Of a stretch of DNA of 64,000 bases, positions 20,201 to 29,214 are shown one piece after another (positions within the stretch are counted from its first letter, which is position 1; every line of letters begins with the position of its first letter). Under the pieces are notes generated by a model. It was not told the origin of the DNA. It worked only from the letters and a program-made list of their open reading frames with translations, and made no database searches. Both the position numbers and the translations under genes were made by a program. Origin of the DNA: Chroococcus sp. FPU101 (GTDB taxonomy: Bacteria > Cyanobacteriota > Cyanobacteriia > Cyanobacteriales > Microcystaceae); assembly GCF_017312365.1 (NCBI RefSeq), contig NZ_BLJI01000001.1, positions 62,001-126,000 of the forward strand, given 5' to 3'.

Positions 20201-21688
20201 GGTGTAGATATTGTTCTAAATTCTTTATCAGGGGAATACATCACAAACAGTCTTTCTGTTCTAAAAGAAACAGGAAATTTTATCGAAATTGGGAAAAGTG
20301 GTTTAAATACAGAGCAATTTAAACAAATTAAGCCAAATGCGTCTTATTTTATTGTTGACTTGGTGGAACTTTGCCAAAAAGACCCTCAGTTAATTCAGTC
20401 AATGCTTCAGCATCTTATACAACAGTTTCAGGAGAGGATTTTAAAACCGTTACCTTATCAGACTTATCCTCTAAAGGAAGTGGTCACCGCTTTTCGTACC
20501 ATGCAGCAAGCGAGACACATCGGCAAAATCGTCATCACTCAAAACAGCGAATTTCAGTACAGAGGAACTTATCTGATTACTGGAGGTTTAGGCGACTTAG
20601 GGTTACTCGTGGCGCGTTGGCTGATTGAAAAAGGGGTACGTCATGTCGTATTAGTAAGTAGGAGTAAGGCAACGGATGAACAATTAGAAGAATTAGCCCA
20701 ATTTGATGCCCAGATTTTAGTCAGACAAGCGGATGTTACTCAAATCGAACAACTCAGGGCAGTTTTAGCAGAAATCGAACAAAACTTACCACCATTACGA
20801 GGAATCATTCATGCCGCAGGTGTACTCAATGATGGTATGCTAGAACAGATGAACTGGTCACGCTTTGAAACAGTGATGGCACCGAAAGTACTTGGGGCGT
20901 GGCATCTTCATCATTTAACACTTTCTACACCCTTAGACTGTTTCATTTTATTTTCTTCAGCTACAGCGTTACTCGGTTCACCGGGGCAAGGAAACCATGT
21001 CGCGGCTAACAGTTTCCTCGATAGTTTAGCCCATTACAGACAGTCCATCGGATTATCTGGAATGAGTATTAATTGGGGAGTGTGGTCAGAAATCGGAGCA
21101 GCAGCAAGAAAACAGGCTAGTTTTAAAGGAATAGGAGTAATATCACCCGAACAAGGACTAAAAATCTTAGAACAATTAATCACAGAAGCGGTGACACAAG
21201 TGGGAGTCATACCGATAGACTGGTCACAGTTTCCGAGTAATGCTCCCTTTTTCGCTGATTTTTCGACTCAAGCAACAGTAATATCGGATGAATCATCAGA
21301 ATTTCTGCAAAAACTACTCACCATACCATTAGAAGAACAACGAGCTTATCTAGCGTCTCATGTTCGTTCACAAATTGCTCAAGTTTTAGGGTTTAATTCT
21401 CTAGAAATCGATATGCAAAAAGGATTTTTTGATTTAGGGATGGATTCTTTAACATCAGTTGAGTTTAAAAACCGTCTACAGAATAGTTTAGGAATTACTT
21501 TACCCTCAACCGTCGCTTTCGACTATCCTACTGTAGAATCTTTACTCTCATATCTCGCTCAAGAAATTTTAGAAATTAATCCAGTATTAGAAGAAAAGAC
21601 CGAAGATTTAGCTGATTTGTCTGAAGATGATATCGCTGATTTATTAGCACAGGAACTTTTAGAAATTGAGCAAGGAAAACAACGATGA
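14273..21688 (+). CDS. Type I PKS, KS-AT-DH-cMT-ER-KR-ACP (first methylating, fully reducing module)
   Basis: The protein has 2471 residues. KS spans ~34-460 (active Cys208 in DTTCSSS). AT spans ~558-850 (Ser653 in GHSVGEY; HAFHSP indicates malonyl-CoA). DH spans ~922-1200 (His956, Asp1114; the HxxxG motif reads HCVFD). C-methyltransferase spans ~1340-1600 (LEIGAGTGG at ~1402). ER spans ~1785-2085 (HAASGGVGMAA). KR spans ~2096-2280 (TGGLGDLG intact; His2242 where Tyr is usual in GQGNHVAAN). ACP Ser2392 is in GMDSL. The enzyme should add malonate, methylate the alpha carbon and reduce the beta carbon to methylene, giving an alpha-methyl branch. The N-terminal helix (SSQRLLLALKQARLQLEAVE) is a likely docking element to the loader. 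The ATG overlaps nothing upstream; the stop overlaps the next gene as ATGA. Stretches are nearly identical to the next module (see repeats). Confidence 0.93.
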   Translation: MTDNAHNQLSSSQRLLLALKQARLQLEAVEQQKNEPIAIIGMDCRFPGGANDPDAYWQLLVNGRDAIAEIPEQRWNVEAYYDRDPEAKGKMYTRYAGFIEQVDQFDPQFFGISPREAISLDPQQRLLLEVSYSALEHAGQSPEQLKGSQTGVFIGIGFDDYAKRSISSGDPTLIDAYSSLGNTRSIAVGRIAYVLGFQGPVIQLDTTCSSSLLAVHLACQSLRSKECHLALAGGVNLMLSPEPMIGFCKLKALSVDGRCKTFDAEADGYGRGEGCGIVVLKRLSDAIANRDNILSIILGSAVNHDGQSNGLTAPNGSAQEAVIRMALSNAKINPLQVQYLETHGTGTPLGDPIEVLALGKVLSEGRNKNNPLKIGSVKTNFGHLEAAAGVASLMKVVLSLQHQQIPAHLHFNQPNPYIPWQKLPIVVPTQLTPWLAEDGKRIAGVSSFGMSGTNVHVILAEAPPKDDQFQVKSDERPLHLLTLSAKSEIALQELVQRYQNFLTLDVQLADLCFTANTGRSHFEHTLAVIAQNISQLREKLENSEILKRTLPRQKQPLIAFLFTGQGSQYVEMGRQLYETQPTFRAGMDQCAEILDLYLDTPLLEILYPVRKNSNASLLDQTAYTQPALFALEYSLAQLWMSWGVTPSVVIGHSVGEYVAACIAGVFSLEDGLKLIAHRGRLMQELPQDGAMVAVMASFEKVQEVIQSYQPQIVIAAINSPQNIVISGQNQVIEQVILDLEQEGIKTTQLNVSHAFHSPLMQPILKDFSEVTQSISYSLPQLPIVSNISGTIATNEIATPQYWCDHVCHPVKFAQSINTVAKERCDIFLEIGSKPILLGIARTILDENQNSYLWLPSLRPTQSDWQTLLSSLASLYVNGVNINWTGFDQDYSRHRLPLPIYPFQKQKYWLEPTQPRTLLTPSLEHPLLGRKINLVNSNALYFENEISQDFPSFLKDHCVFDRVIFPAAGFVEMALAASKSVFGDQQFYLESISIQQALELSSEQTKTVQLKLIPENENNYRFEVYSLKELNWVLNASGKIISDHISVSEHLDLSKKTPQFIDAETHYQQYREKGINYGLSFQVIQNIFIDKGQALGEIKLLEPKSNYQFHPILLDACLQIAGATLVQENSQNTYLPVGLERFISYSSSQNLTQFYAYAQIRLRQPILTIDIQLATADGQVIAKLEGLQLSPIQSLQNSWDWLYQIDWRLENLTKFSDYLLTPKTIYAGLKNELIVPSDLKNYQKLISNLESLSLVYILNAFTQLNYKFQPKTRFNPIQIAQQLGISQRHEKLFNRLLEILAEEKILRQIENDWEVVQLPNEIHLESIQSSTELTLLERCGAHLAEVLQGKCDPVELLFPQGDLSTATELYQNSLGAKLMNTLMQKAVLKALENKPLGQIVKILEIGAGTGGTTSYILPCLDATQTEYTFTDISPIFTTKAQQKYQDYSFVKYQILDIEQEPKSQGFSGQEYDVIIATNVLHATQDLQNTLSHIKQLLAPKGLVILLEGTRPLRWLDLIFGLTDGWWRFTDTQLRSSYPLISSHQWQELLKLNGFKETADISFEQEWLDQQSIILAQNEEISQKDDLNNWVIFADFQGLSAQLAKILEEKGDTCRLVFPHQMNSLNDFKALFQDQQNLKIIYLWGLESHKAENLSVELLANSKKICESLLYLVQSISTPCHLWLVTKDAVAIEKSDQISGLVQSPLWGIGKTIALEYSEINCQRIDLDPKASINEQIQTLLTEIQANTIEDQIAFRHGNRYVARLARYSPKINTNELKQLTISQRGTLDNLQLLPITRRLPKRGEVEIRIHATGLNFRDILNVLDLYPGDAGPLGCECTGEIVVVGEGVTDFKIGQGVIAIAGASFSHYVTVNASLVAPKPKFINFEEAATIPVAFLTAYYTLYYLAGIKKGDSVLIHAASGGVGMAAVQIAKLAGAEVFATASPSKWDTLRRMGVKHIMNSRTLDFASEIQQITQGEGVDIVLNSLSGEYITNSLSVLKETGNFIEIGKSGLNTEQFKQIKPNASYFIVDLVELCQKDPQLIQSMLQHLIQQFQERILKPLPYQTYPLKEVVTAFRTMQQARHIGKIVITQNSEFQYRGTYLITGGLGDLGLLVARWLIEKGVRHVVLVSRSKATDEQLEELAQFDAQILVRQADVTQIEQLRAVLAEIEQNLPPLRGIIHAAGVLNDGMLEQMNWSRFETVMAPKVLGAWHLHHLTLSTPLDCFILFSSATALLGSPGQGNHVAANSFLDSLAHYRQSIGLSGMSINWGVWSEIGAAARKQASFKGIGVISPEQGLKILEQLITEAVTQVGVIPIDWSQFPSNAPFFADFSTQATVISDESSEFLQKLLTIPLEEQRAYLASHVRSQIAQVLGFNSLEIDMQKGFFDLGMDSLTSVEFKNRLQNSLGITLPSTVAFDYPTVESLLSYLAQEILEINPVLEEKTEDLADLSEDDIADLLAQELLEIEQGKQR
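20063..20178 (+). repeat. 116-bp tract identical to the next PKS gene (copy 1, ER domain)
   Basis: Bases 20063-20178 match 27583-27698 exactly by direct reading, while flanking coding sequence differs at many third positions. Further high-identity tracts follow in both genes, at the ER/KR junction (~20502-20580 versus ~28020-28110) and in the KR (~20930-21240 versus ~28450-28770). Confidence 0.9.
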
Positions 21689-24600
21689 GCCAAATACCAG
21701 ATTATCGCTCTTTAATGCAAAATGCCCTATTAGAGCTTCGGGAAATGCGAGCCAAACTTAAGGATTTAGAGGCGGCTAAAACAGAACCTATTGCAATTAT
21801 TGGGATGGGCTGTCGCTTTCCTAATGCAGAAAATCCAGACGCTTTCTGGCAACTCTTAAAAGAGGGAAAAAATGCGATTACAGAAGTTCCACCAAATCGC
21901 TGGAATATTGATGAGTATTATGATCCTGAGCCGAATAAACCAGGGAAAATGTATACTCGTTATGGTGGATTTATTGAGCAGTTAGCAGAATTTGATCCTC
22001 AGTTTTTTGGTATTTCACCACGAGAAGTTGAAAGTCTTGACCCTCAGCAGCGTTTATTATTAGAAGTCGCATGGGAAGCGTTAGAAAATGCTGGAATTAT
22101 TCCGCAAAAGCTTTATGGAAGCGAAACAGGGGTTTTTATTGGAATCAGTAGTAATGATTATTCCCAACAACTTCTCACCCGAAATGTTAAAGATATTGAT
22201 GCTTATTTAGCTACAGGGAATTCTCATAGTGTAGCAGCAGGTCGTTTATCGTTTACTTTAGGTTTAACTGGCCCCAGTTTAGCCGTTGATACTGCTTGTT
22301 CTTCCTCCCTTGTGGCTGTACATTTAGCCGTTAGAAGTTTACTTAATAATGAATGTAATCTTGCTTTAGTCGGTGGTGTTAATCGCATTCTTTCACCCGA
22401 ATTTAGTATTAATTTTTGTCAAGCTCATATGTTAGCGGCTGATGGACAGTGTAAAACCTTTGATGCTGCGGCTGATGGCTTTGTACGGGCTGAAGGGTGT
22501 GGTATGATAGTACTAAAAAAACTATCGGATGCGATCGCAGATCAAGATAATATCCTAGCAGTAATTCGGGGGACAGCGATCAATCAAGATGGACGTAGTA
22601 GCGGTTTAACGGTTCCTAACGGCCCATCTCAGCAAAAAGTGATTAAACAAGCGTTAGAAAATGCCAAAGTCTTACCCGAACAAATTAGCTATATCGAAGC
22701 GCATGGTACGGGAACCGCTTTAGGAGATCCCATCGAAATAGGGGCAATAGGGGCAGTATTCGGCAAAAATCACACCATAGAACAGCCTTTACTCGTGGGT
22801 TCTGTTAAAACCAACTTCGGACATTTAGAAGCAGCAGCAGGGATAGCGGGTTTAATAAAAGTGGTTTTATCTTTACAGCATCAAGAGATTCCACCTCATC
22901 TTCATTTCCAAACACCCAATCCTTTAATTAATTGGGATACTTTACCCATTACCATCCCTACAACATCGACTCTTTGGCCAAAAGATGAACAGTTAGCGGG
23001 TGTCAGTTCTTTTGGTTTTAGTGGTACAAATGCTCACATTATTTTAGAAGCCGCCCCAAAAGTAGATAAACATGATGTTTTTTCAGATCGTCCAGTTCAC
23101 CTCTTGACAATTTCATCAAAAAGTGGTAATGGATTAGACGAACTAGCACAGCGTTATCAAAGTTATTTAGTGGCTCATCCTAGTCTCAATTTAGGGGATA
23201 TCTGTTTTAGTGCCAATACAGGGCGTGCGCACGGCGTGCCTTCGGCAGCGCATTTTCAGCATTGTTTGAGTTTGGTTGCTGCTTCGACGACTGAAGTTAT
23301 TGAAAAATTAGCCGCATTTCGAGAAAAACAAGAAATTACAGGACTTTATCAAGGTTTTATCGAAAATCAAGAATGTCCTAAAATTGCTTTTCTCTTTACT
23401 GGACAAGGTTCACAATATTTAAGAATGGGTGAGGAACTATATCAAACTCAACCATTATTTAGAAACACCTTAAATCATTGTGCTGAAATTTTACGCCCTT
23501 ATTTAGAGGCACCTTTACTAGAAGTTCTTTATCCCACTTCCTCTAGAAATTTCCTTGATGAAACACAATATACCCAACCTGCTTTATTTGCCCTTGAATA
23601 CGCACTCTATCAGCTTTGGACTTCTTGGGGGATTGAACCAGATTACGTCATGGGTCATAGTGTAGGAGAATATGTTGCTGCTTGTGTTGCTGGTGTTTTC
23701 AGCTTAGAAGATGGACTAAAATTAATTACGACTCGCGCTCGTTTGATGCAAGCTTTACCTCAAATTGGTGAAATGGTCGCGGTTACTGCTTCAGGAAAAC
23801 AGCTTATTTCTCTGCTTGAACCCTATCAGAAACACGTATCTATAGCGGCTTTCAATGGTGAGAATAATACAGTGATTTCGGGTGAGAAACAAGCAATTTC
23901 TGAAATTATTCAGATTTTGCAAGAACAGGGAATAAAGACAAAAAAATTATTAGTTTCTCATGCTTTTCATTCCCCATTAATAGAACCGATGTTAGATGAA
24001 TTTGAAACTGTAGCGCGACAGATTAATTATGCTACACCTCGATTAAAAATTGTTTCTAATCTAACGGGAAATTTTGTTACTGAAGAAATTGCTGCCCCTC
24101 AATATTGGTGCCGTCATATCCGTCAACCTGTTAGATTTAGTGAGGGAATCAATAGATTAAAAGATTGTCCTATTTTTCTCGAAATTGGTGCTAAACCAAC
24201 ACTTATAGGAATGGCGCATCAAATTTTGGATTTACAAAATGAGACAGATTATTCTTGGTTACCCAGTTTACGAATTGGACAAAGTGACTGGCAAAGTTTA
24301 CTATTTAGTCTAGCAACTTTATCGGTTAAAGGCGTTAAGATCGATTGGTTAGAATTTGATAAAAACTATCCTCGTCGTCGTATAGCTTTACCCACTTATC
24401 CTTTTGAACGTCAACCTTATTGGTTCAAACAATCATCTAAACCCCAAGCAGGAAATAAAGCTAATTTTGTCCATCCCTTATTAGGACAAAAATTAAATCT
24501 TGCTAAATTAGAATCAATTCATTTTGAAAATGAGTTAGATTTAGATACATTTGCTTTTTTACAAGATCATCGTGTTTTTGATCAGATTGTTTTTCCGATG

Positions 24601-27600
24601 GCAGCTTATTTAGAAATGGGTATAGCGGCTGCCAAAATTTTAACTAAAAATGAATCATTAGTTATTAAAAACTGTGTGATTCATCAACTTTTAATTCTAG
24701 ATGGACAAAAACTAATACAATTGATTGTTTCACCTGAATATAATTTTGATATTTTTTCTTTTAATGAAAACTCATCTAATTGGTTACTTCATGGAAATGG
24801 ACAAATTATAAATGAATCTGTAGAAACACCAAAAATTGATTTAAAAGAAATACAAAAAAAATGCGATAAATCAATTAATGTTAACCGTTATTATGAACAG
24901 TTTAAAGAACGAGGGATTAATTATGGTGAAACTTTTCGCGCTATTACTGATCTTTGGCAAAATTCAGAACAAGCATTAGGATATATTAAATTACCCGAAC
25001 AACTAAAATATAATCTTTCTGATTATCAGTTTCACCCAGTATTACTGGATGCTTGTTTACAGGTTATTGGCGCAACTTTTGAGGAAGATAATTTACATAA
25101 AACTTATTTACCTATAGGAATAGAAAGTTTTACAGTCTACCCTTTTTCTACTCCTTTAATGGAGGTTTGGAGTTATGCAGAACTTCAACCATTAACAACA
25201 AAAGTAGATTTAAAAATCTTTGACTTAGGTGGAAAAATAATCATCAGTATTGAAGGATTACAATTAAAACTAATCCAATCAGAAACTGCATTACAAGATT
25301 GGCTTTACGAAATTCAATGGCGCACTCAAGAACAATTAGAAAATCAGTTTAGTTTTTCTAATTATTTACTAACACCCGAAGCGATTCAAACTAATCTGTC
25401 TCCAACCTTTCAATCATTGCTCGAACAACCAGACTTAATAACTTATCAAGAACTTTTATCACAACTTGAAATATTAAGTATTGATTATGTTTTAAAATCT
25501 TTTGAAGAAATGGGAGAGCAATTTCAAGAGCAAGATTGTTTGAATATTACAGAAATTACTCAAAAACTCAAAATTAATCACAAATATCTTAAATTATTTA
25601 ATCGTCTTTTAGAAATGCTAGTAGAAGAAGGCATTTTAGATAGAACCGAACATCAATGGCGAGTGATTAGAAAACCTAAATATTCTCAAATTTCTTTAGA
25701 TAAATTACTTAAAGTCTATCCACTAGCAATAGCAGAATTAACCTTGCTTGAGCGTTGCGGCTCACATTTAGCAGAAGTCTTACAAGGAAATTGTGAGCCA
25801 AAACAATTACTTTTTCCTGAAGAAGATTTAACAACCGTGACAAAACTCTATCAAGACTCACCAGGTGCTAAGGTGATGAATATAATGATGCAAAAGACGG
25901 TTACTTTAGCTATAGAAAAAATCATCCCGTCTGGACAAAAAGTTCGTATCTTAGAAATTGGAGCAGGAACAGGAGGCACAACATCTTATCTTTTACCGAA
26001 TCTAAATCCTACACTAACTGAATATTACTTTACTGATGTTTCTACACTTTTTACTAGCCAAGCACAACAAAAATTTAAAGATTATCCTTTTGTCAAATAT
26101 CAGATTTTAGATATTGAACGAGATCCTAAAATACAAGGTTTTGATTTAGAAGAATACGATATTGTTATAGCTGCCAATGTTGTACACGCAACCCAAAATT
26201 TACGACAGACTTTAACTCATATCCATCAGTTACTATCACCTAGAGGAATACTGGTTTTATTAGAAGGTACACAACCTTTAAGATGGTTTGACCTGATTTT
26301 TGGTTTAACAGAGGGTTGGTGGAAATTTAATGATACAGATATCCGTTCTTCTTATCCGTTGATTTCAGCAAAACGCTGGATAGAACTATTAAATAATAAT
26401 GGGTTTGAGCAAGCAGTTACTCTAACCCCTGATGGTGAATTTACACAACAAGCGGTTATCATTGCCCAAAAAGTAAAAAATTGGTTAATTCTAGCCGATA
26501 AACAAGGAACTGCTCAACAGTTGGCTGAAAGTTTACAAAAGACAGGTAATCAATGTATCCTCGTTTTTAGCGGTGAGCAGTATCAAATTGTTAATCAACA
26601 CGAATATCAAATTAATCCAACTCATTTTAATGATTTTGAAAAGCTTCTAGAGAATTTTAACGATATTCCCCTTTCGATTATCAATTTATGGAGTTTAGAT
26701 ACACCTGAACCACAAAACTTAGATTTAGAAACTCTGAACAATACAACACAAGTCAGTTGCACTAGCACGTTAAATTTAATTCAGTCTTTGCTCAATTCTT
26801 CAGTAAAACTCAATTCTCTATACTTAGTCACCAAAGGAGCCATATCTACAGGAAATGATACACACATTTCTGTCGCTCAATCACCATTATGGGGTTTAGG
26901 AAAAGTAATCGCTTTAGAACATCCTGAACTTAATTGTAAACGGATTGATTTAGCTCCAGATGCCAGTTTAACGGAACAAGTACACACTTTATTAACAGAA
27001 CTATTTACCCAGAGTCAAGAAAATCAAATTGCTTACCGTGATTCTATCCGTAAAGTAGCAAGACTCGCTCGTTATCCCAACAAAAACGATAGATTAATCA
27101 TTCCCCAAACTCAATCGTTTCAATTATCGATTTCAAAAAAAGGAACGCTAGAAAACTTACAACTACAACCCATGACACGTCGTCAACCTGATATTAATGA
27201 AGTAGAAATCAAAGTCAGAGCATCTGGACTTAATTTTATCGATGTTTTGGATGCTTTAAGTTTACTTCCGTTTGAACGTAATGGGTTTGGGGTAGAATGT
27301 TCGGGGGAAATTGTCGCAGTCGGAGAAGAAGTTAAAGGAATCAAAAACGGTGATTCTGTGATTGCGCTGGCACCATCTTGTTTAAGTCAATATGTGACGG
27401 TTAAAGCTGCATTAGTCGTTAATAAGCCAAAATCTCTAACTTTTACTGAAGCTGCGACGATTCCCGCTAATTTCCTCACTGCTTATTACGCTCTCCATCA
27501 TATTGTTAAGATATCACATGGTCAAAAGATTTTAATCCATGCTGCATCTGGAGGAACTGGAATGGCAGCAGTACAAATAGCTAAACTTGCAGGGGCGGAA

Positions 27601-29214
27601 GTTTTTGCCACAGCCAGTCCGAGTAAATGGGATACTTTAAGGAGAATGGGAGTTAAACACATCATGAATTCCCGTACTCTTGATTTTGCTTCCGAAATTC
27701 AACAAATTACACAGGGTGAGGGTGTTGATATTGTTTTTAATTCCTTATCTGGGGAATTTATCGCCAAAAGTCTCTCTGTTTTACAAGATAAAGGAAGTTT
27801 TATCGAAATTGGTAAACGGGAAATTTGGACAAGTGAACAGATACATCAATTGAAGCGAAATGTAAATTACTTTTTAGTCGATTTAATGACGGTTGCTCAA
27901 GAAAACCCCCCATTAGTTCAATCAATGCTTGTTCAACTGATGCAACAGTTTCAAGATAAAACGCTTCAACCATTACCCTATCAAAGTTTTCCTATTGTTA
28001 AATCGATGGCGGCTTTTCGCACGATGCAACAAGCAAGACACATCGGTAAAATCGTTATTACTCAAAACAGCGAATTTCAGTACAGAGGAACTTATCTGAT
28101 TACAGGGGGTTTAGGAGACTTAGGGTTACTGGTAGCCCGTTGGCTAATTGAAAAAGGAATTCGTCATTTAGTCTTAATCAGTCGTCGTGAAACTGATTCT
28201 AGCATCCTTGAAAAAATCCAAGAACTAGAACAAAAGGGAGCCAAAATACTGATTAGACAGGCGGATGTCACCCAAATTGAGCAAATCAGGGAAGTTTTAG
28301 CAGAAATCGAACAAAGCTTACCACCACTACGCGGGGTGATTCATGCGGCTGGTGTACTTGATGATGGTGTTTTAGAACAAATGAACTGGTCACGCTTTGA
28401 AACAGTGATGGCTCCCAAAGTCCAAGGCGCATGGCATCTTCATACCCTAACTCTTTCTACACCATTAGACAGTTTTATCTTATTTTCTTCGGCTGCATCG
28501 TTACTCGGTTCACCAGGGCAAGGAAACCATGTCGCGGCTAACAGTTTTCTCGATAGTTTAGCCCATTATAGGCAGTCCATTGGATTATCTGGAATGAGTA
28601 TTAATTGGGGAGCGTGGTCAGAAATCGGAGCGGCAGCGAGAAAAGAGGTTAGTTTTAAAGGAATAGGGGACATCGCACCAGAACAAGGACTAAAAATCCT
28701 AGAACAGTTAATCACAGAAGCCGTAACACAGGTGGGAGTCATACCGATCGACTGGTCACTGTTTCCGAGTAATTATCCCTTTTTCGCTGATTTTAGTGAA
28801 AATAAGATACAGCCCAAACAACAATCTGATATTTTGCAACAAATCATCGCAAAACGTGGTAGTGAGCGTCAGGCATTTTTAATCGCTTATTTACAAGCAG
28901 AAATTGGTAAAGTATTAGGACTGCCAGCAACACAACTTCCTCAACAAGAGCAAGGATTTTTTGATATTGGTATGGACTCTCTAATGTCAATTGAATTAAG
29001 AAATCGTTTAGAATCTAACTTAGGTCTAAGCATTCCTGCCACAGCCATCTTTGAATATCCTACGATTAAAGCCCTATCTCAGTATATTATTGAGAAAGGT
29101 TTGCAATTAGCAGACACACCCTTGAAGATGCTTGCACCTACCGAAGTATCAGCATCCATAACCCAAGAATTAGAAGAACTAGAGGCATTATTGGGCAAGA
29201 AGCAACAATCATGA
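21685..29214 (+). CDS. Type I PKS, KS-AT-DH-cMT-ER-KR-ACP (second methylating, fully reducing module)
   Basis: The protein has 2509 residues and its ATG overlaps the previous stop (ATGA). KS spans ~33-455 (Cys205 in DTACSSS). AT spans ~567-845 (Ser659 in GHSVGEY; HAFHSP, so malonyl). DH spans ~930-1210 (His962 in DHRVFDQIVFP, Asp1122 in LLDACLQ). cMT spans ~1360-1610 (LEIGAGTGG). ER spans ~1815-2115 (HAASGGTGMAA). KR spans ~2133-2320 (TGGLGDLG; His2282 in place of the usual Tyr). ACP Ser2432 is in GMDSL. The same chemistry as the preceding module is expected, giving a 2,4-dimethyl pattern after both modules. A 21-base in-frame insertion lies at 23232-23252 in the KS-AT linker. The module looks like a duplicate of its neighbour partly homogenised by recombination. 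The C-terminal acidic helix (ITQELEELEALLG) probably docks to the next PKS. Confidence 0.93.
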   Translation: MSQIPDYRSLMQNALLELREMRAKLKDLEAAKTEPIAIIGMGCRFPNAENPDAFWQLLKEGKNAITEVPPNRWNIDEYYDPEPNKPGKMYTRYGGFIEQLAEFDPQFFGISPREVESLDPQQRLLLEVAWEALENAGIIPQKLYGSETGVFIGISSNDYSQQLLTRNVKDIDAYLATGNSHSVAAGRLSFTLGLTGPSLAVDTACSSSLVAVHLAVRSLLNNECNLALVGGVNRILSPEFSINFCQAHMLAADGQCKTFDAAADGFVRAEGCGMIVLKKLSDAIADQDNILAVIRGTAINQDGRSSGLTVPNGPSQQKVIKQALENAKVLPEQISYIEAHGTGTALGDPIEIGAIGAVFGKNHTIEQPLLVGSVKTNFGHLEAAAGIAGLIKVVLSLQHQEIPPHLHFQTPNPLINWDTLPITIPTTSTLWPKDEQLAGVSSFGFSGTNAHIILEAAPKVDKHDVFSDRPVHLLTISSKSGNGLDELAQRYQSYLVAHPSLNLGDICFSANTGRAHGVPSAAHFQHCLSLVAASTTEVIEKLAAFREKQEITGLYQGFIENQECPKIAFLFTGQGSQYLRMGEELYQTQPLFRNTLNHCAEILRPYLEAPLLEVLYPTSSRNFLDETQYTQPALFALEYALYQLWTSWGIEPDYVMGHSVGEYVAACVAGVFSLEDGLKLITTRARLMQALPQIGEMVAVTASGKQLISLLEPYQKHVSIAAFNGENNTVISGEKQAISEIIQILQEQGIKTKKLLVSHAFHSPLIEPMLDEFETVARQINYATPRLKIVSNLTGNFVTEEIAAPQYWCRHIRQPVRFSEGINRLKDCPIFLEIGAKPTLIGMAHQILDLQNETDYSWLPSLRIGQSDWQSLLFSLATLSVKGVKIDWLEFDKNYPRRRIALPTYPFERQPYWFKQSSKPQAGNKANFVHPLLGQKLNLAKLESIHFENELDLDTFAFLQDHRVFDQIVFPMAAYLEMGIAAAKILTKNESLVIKNCVIHQLLILDGQKLIQLIVSPEYNFDIFSFNENSSNWLLHGNGQIINESVETPKIDLKEIQKKCDKSINVNRYYEQFKERGINYGETFRAITDLWQNSEQALGYIKLPEQLKYNLSDYQFHPVLLDACLQVIGATFEEDNLHKTYLPIGIESFTVYPFSTPLMEVWSYAELQPLTTKVDLKIFDLGGKIIISIEGLQLKLIQSETALQDWLYEIQWRTQEQLENQFSFSNYLLTPEAIQTNLSPTFQSLLEQPDLITYQELLSQLEILSIDYVLKSFEEMGEQFQEQDCLNITEITQKLKINHKYLKLFNRLLEMLVEEGILDRTEHQWRVIRKPKYSQISLDKLLKVYPLAIAELTLLERCGSHLAEVLQGNCEPKQLLFPEEDLTTVTKLYQDSPGAKVMNIMMQKTVTLAIEKIIPSGQKVRILEIGAGTGGTTSYLLPNLNPTLTEYYFTDVSTLFTSQAQQKFKDYPFVKYQILDIERDPKIQGFDLEEYDIVIAANVVHATQNLRQTLTHIHQLLSPRGILVLLEGTQPLRWFDLIFGLTEGWWKFNDTDIRSSYPLISAKRWIELLNNNGFEQAVTLTPDGEFTQQAVIIAQKVKNWLILADKQGTAQQLAESLQKTGNQCILVFSGEQYQIVNQHEYQINPTHFNDFEKLLENFNDIPLSIINLWSLDTPEPQNLDLETLNNTTQVSCTSTLNLIQSLLNSSVKLNSLYLVTKGAISTGNDTHISVAQSPLWGLGKVIALEHPELNCKRIDLAPDASLTEQVHTLLTELFTQSQENQIAYRDSIRKVARLARYPNKNDRLIIPQTQSFQLSISKKGTLENLQLQPMTRRQPDINEVEIKVRASGLNFIDVLDALSLLPFERNGFGVECSGEIVAVGEEVKGIKNGDSVIALAPSCLSQYVTVKAALVVNKPKSLTFTEAATIPANFLTAYYALHHIVKISHGQKILIHAASGGTGMAAVQIAKLAGAEVFATASPSKWDTLRRMGVKHIMNSRTLDFASEIQQITQGEGVDIVFNSLSGEFIAKSLSVLQDKGSFIEIGKREIWTSEQIHQLKRNVNYFLVDLMTVAQENPPLVQSMLVQLMQQFQDKTLQPLPYQSFPIVKSMAAFRTMQQARHIGKIVITQNSEFQYRGTYLITGGLGDLGLLVARWLIEKGIRHLVLISRRETDSSILEKIQELEQKGAKILIRQADVTQIEQIREVLAEIEQSLPPLRGVIHAAGVLDDGVLEQMNWSRFETVMAPKVQGAWHLHTLTLSTPLDSFILFSSAASLLGSPGQGNHVAANSFLDSLAHYRQSIGLSGMSINWGAWSEIGAAARKEVSFKGIGDIAPEQGLKILEQLITEAVTQVGVIPIDWSLFPSNYPFFADFSENKIQPKQQSDILQQIIAKRGSERQAFLIAYLQAEIGKVLGLPATQLPQQEQGFFDIGMDSLMSIELRNRLESNLGLSIPATAIFEYPTIKALSQYIIEKGLQLADTPLKMLAPTEVSASITQELEELEALLGKKQQS
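23227..23252 (+). repeat. Short GC-rich palindromic insertion inside PKS coding sequence
   Basis: Compared with the sister module (NTGRSHFEH), this gene reads NTGRAHGVPSAAHFQH, seven extra residues. The extra 21 bases are bracketed by a GCGCA direct repeat (23227-23231 and 23248-23252) and contain TGCC-TTC-GGCA, a small hairpin. This looks like a tiny mobile palindromic repeat with a 5-bp duplication that kept the frame. Confidence 0.65.
27583..27698 (+). repeat. 116-bp tract identical to the previous PKS gene (copy 2, ER domain)
   Basis: This is the second copy of the exact match described for 20063-20178. The first base beyond each side differs between copies. Identity including synonymous sites points to recent gene conversion or a young duplication. 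Confidence 0.9.
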
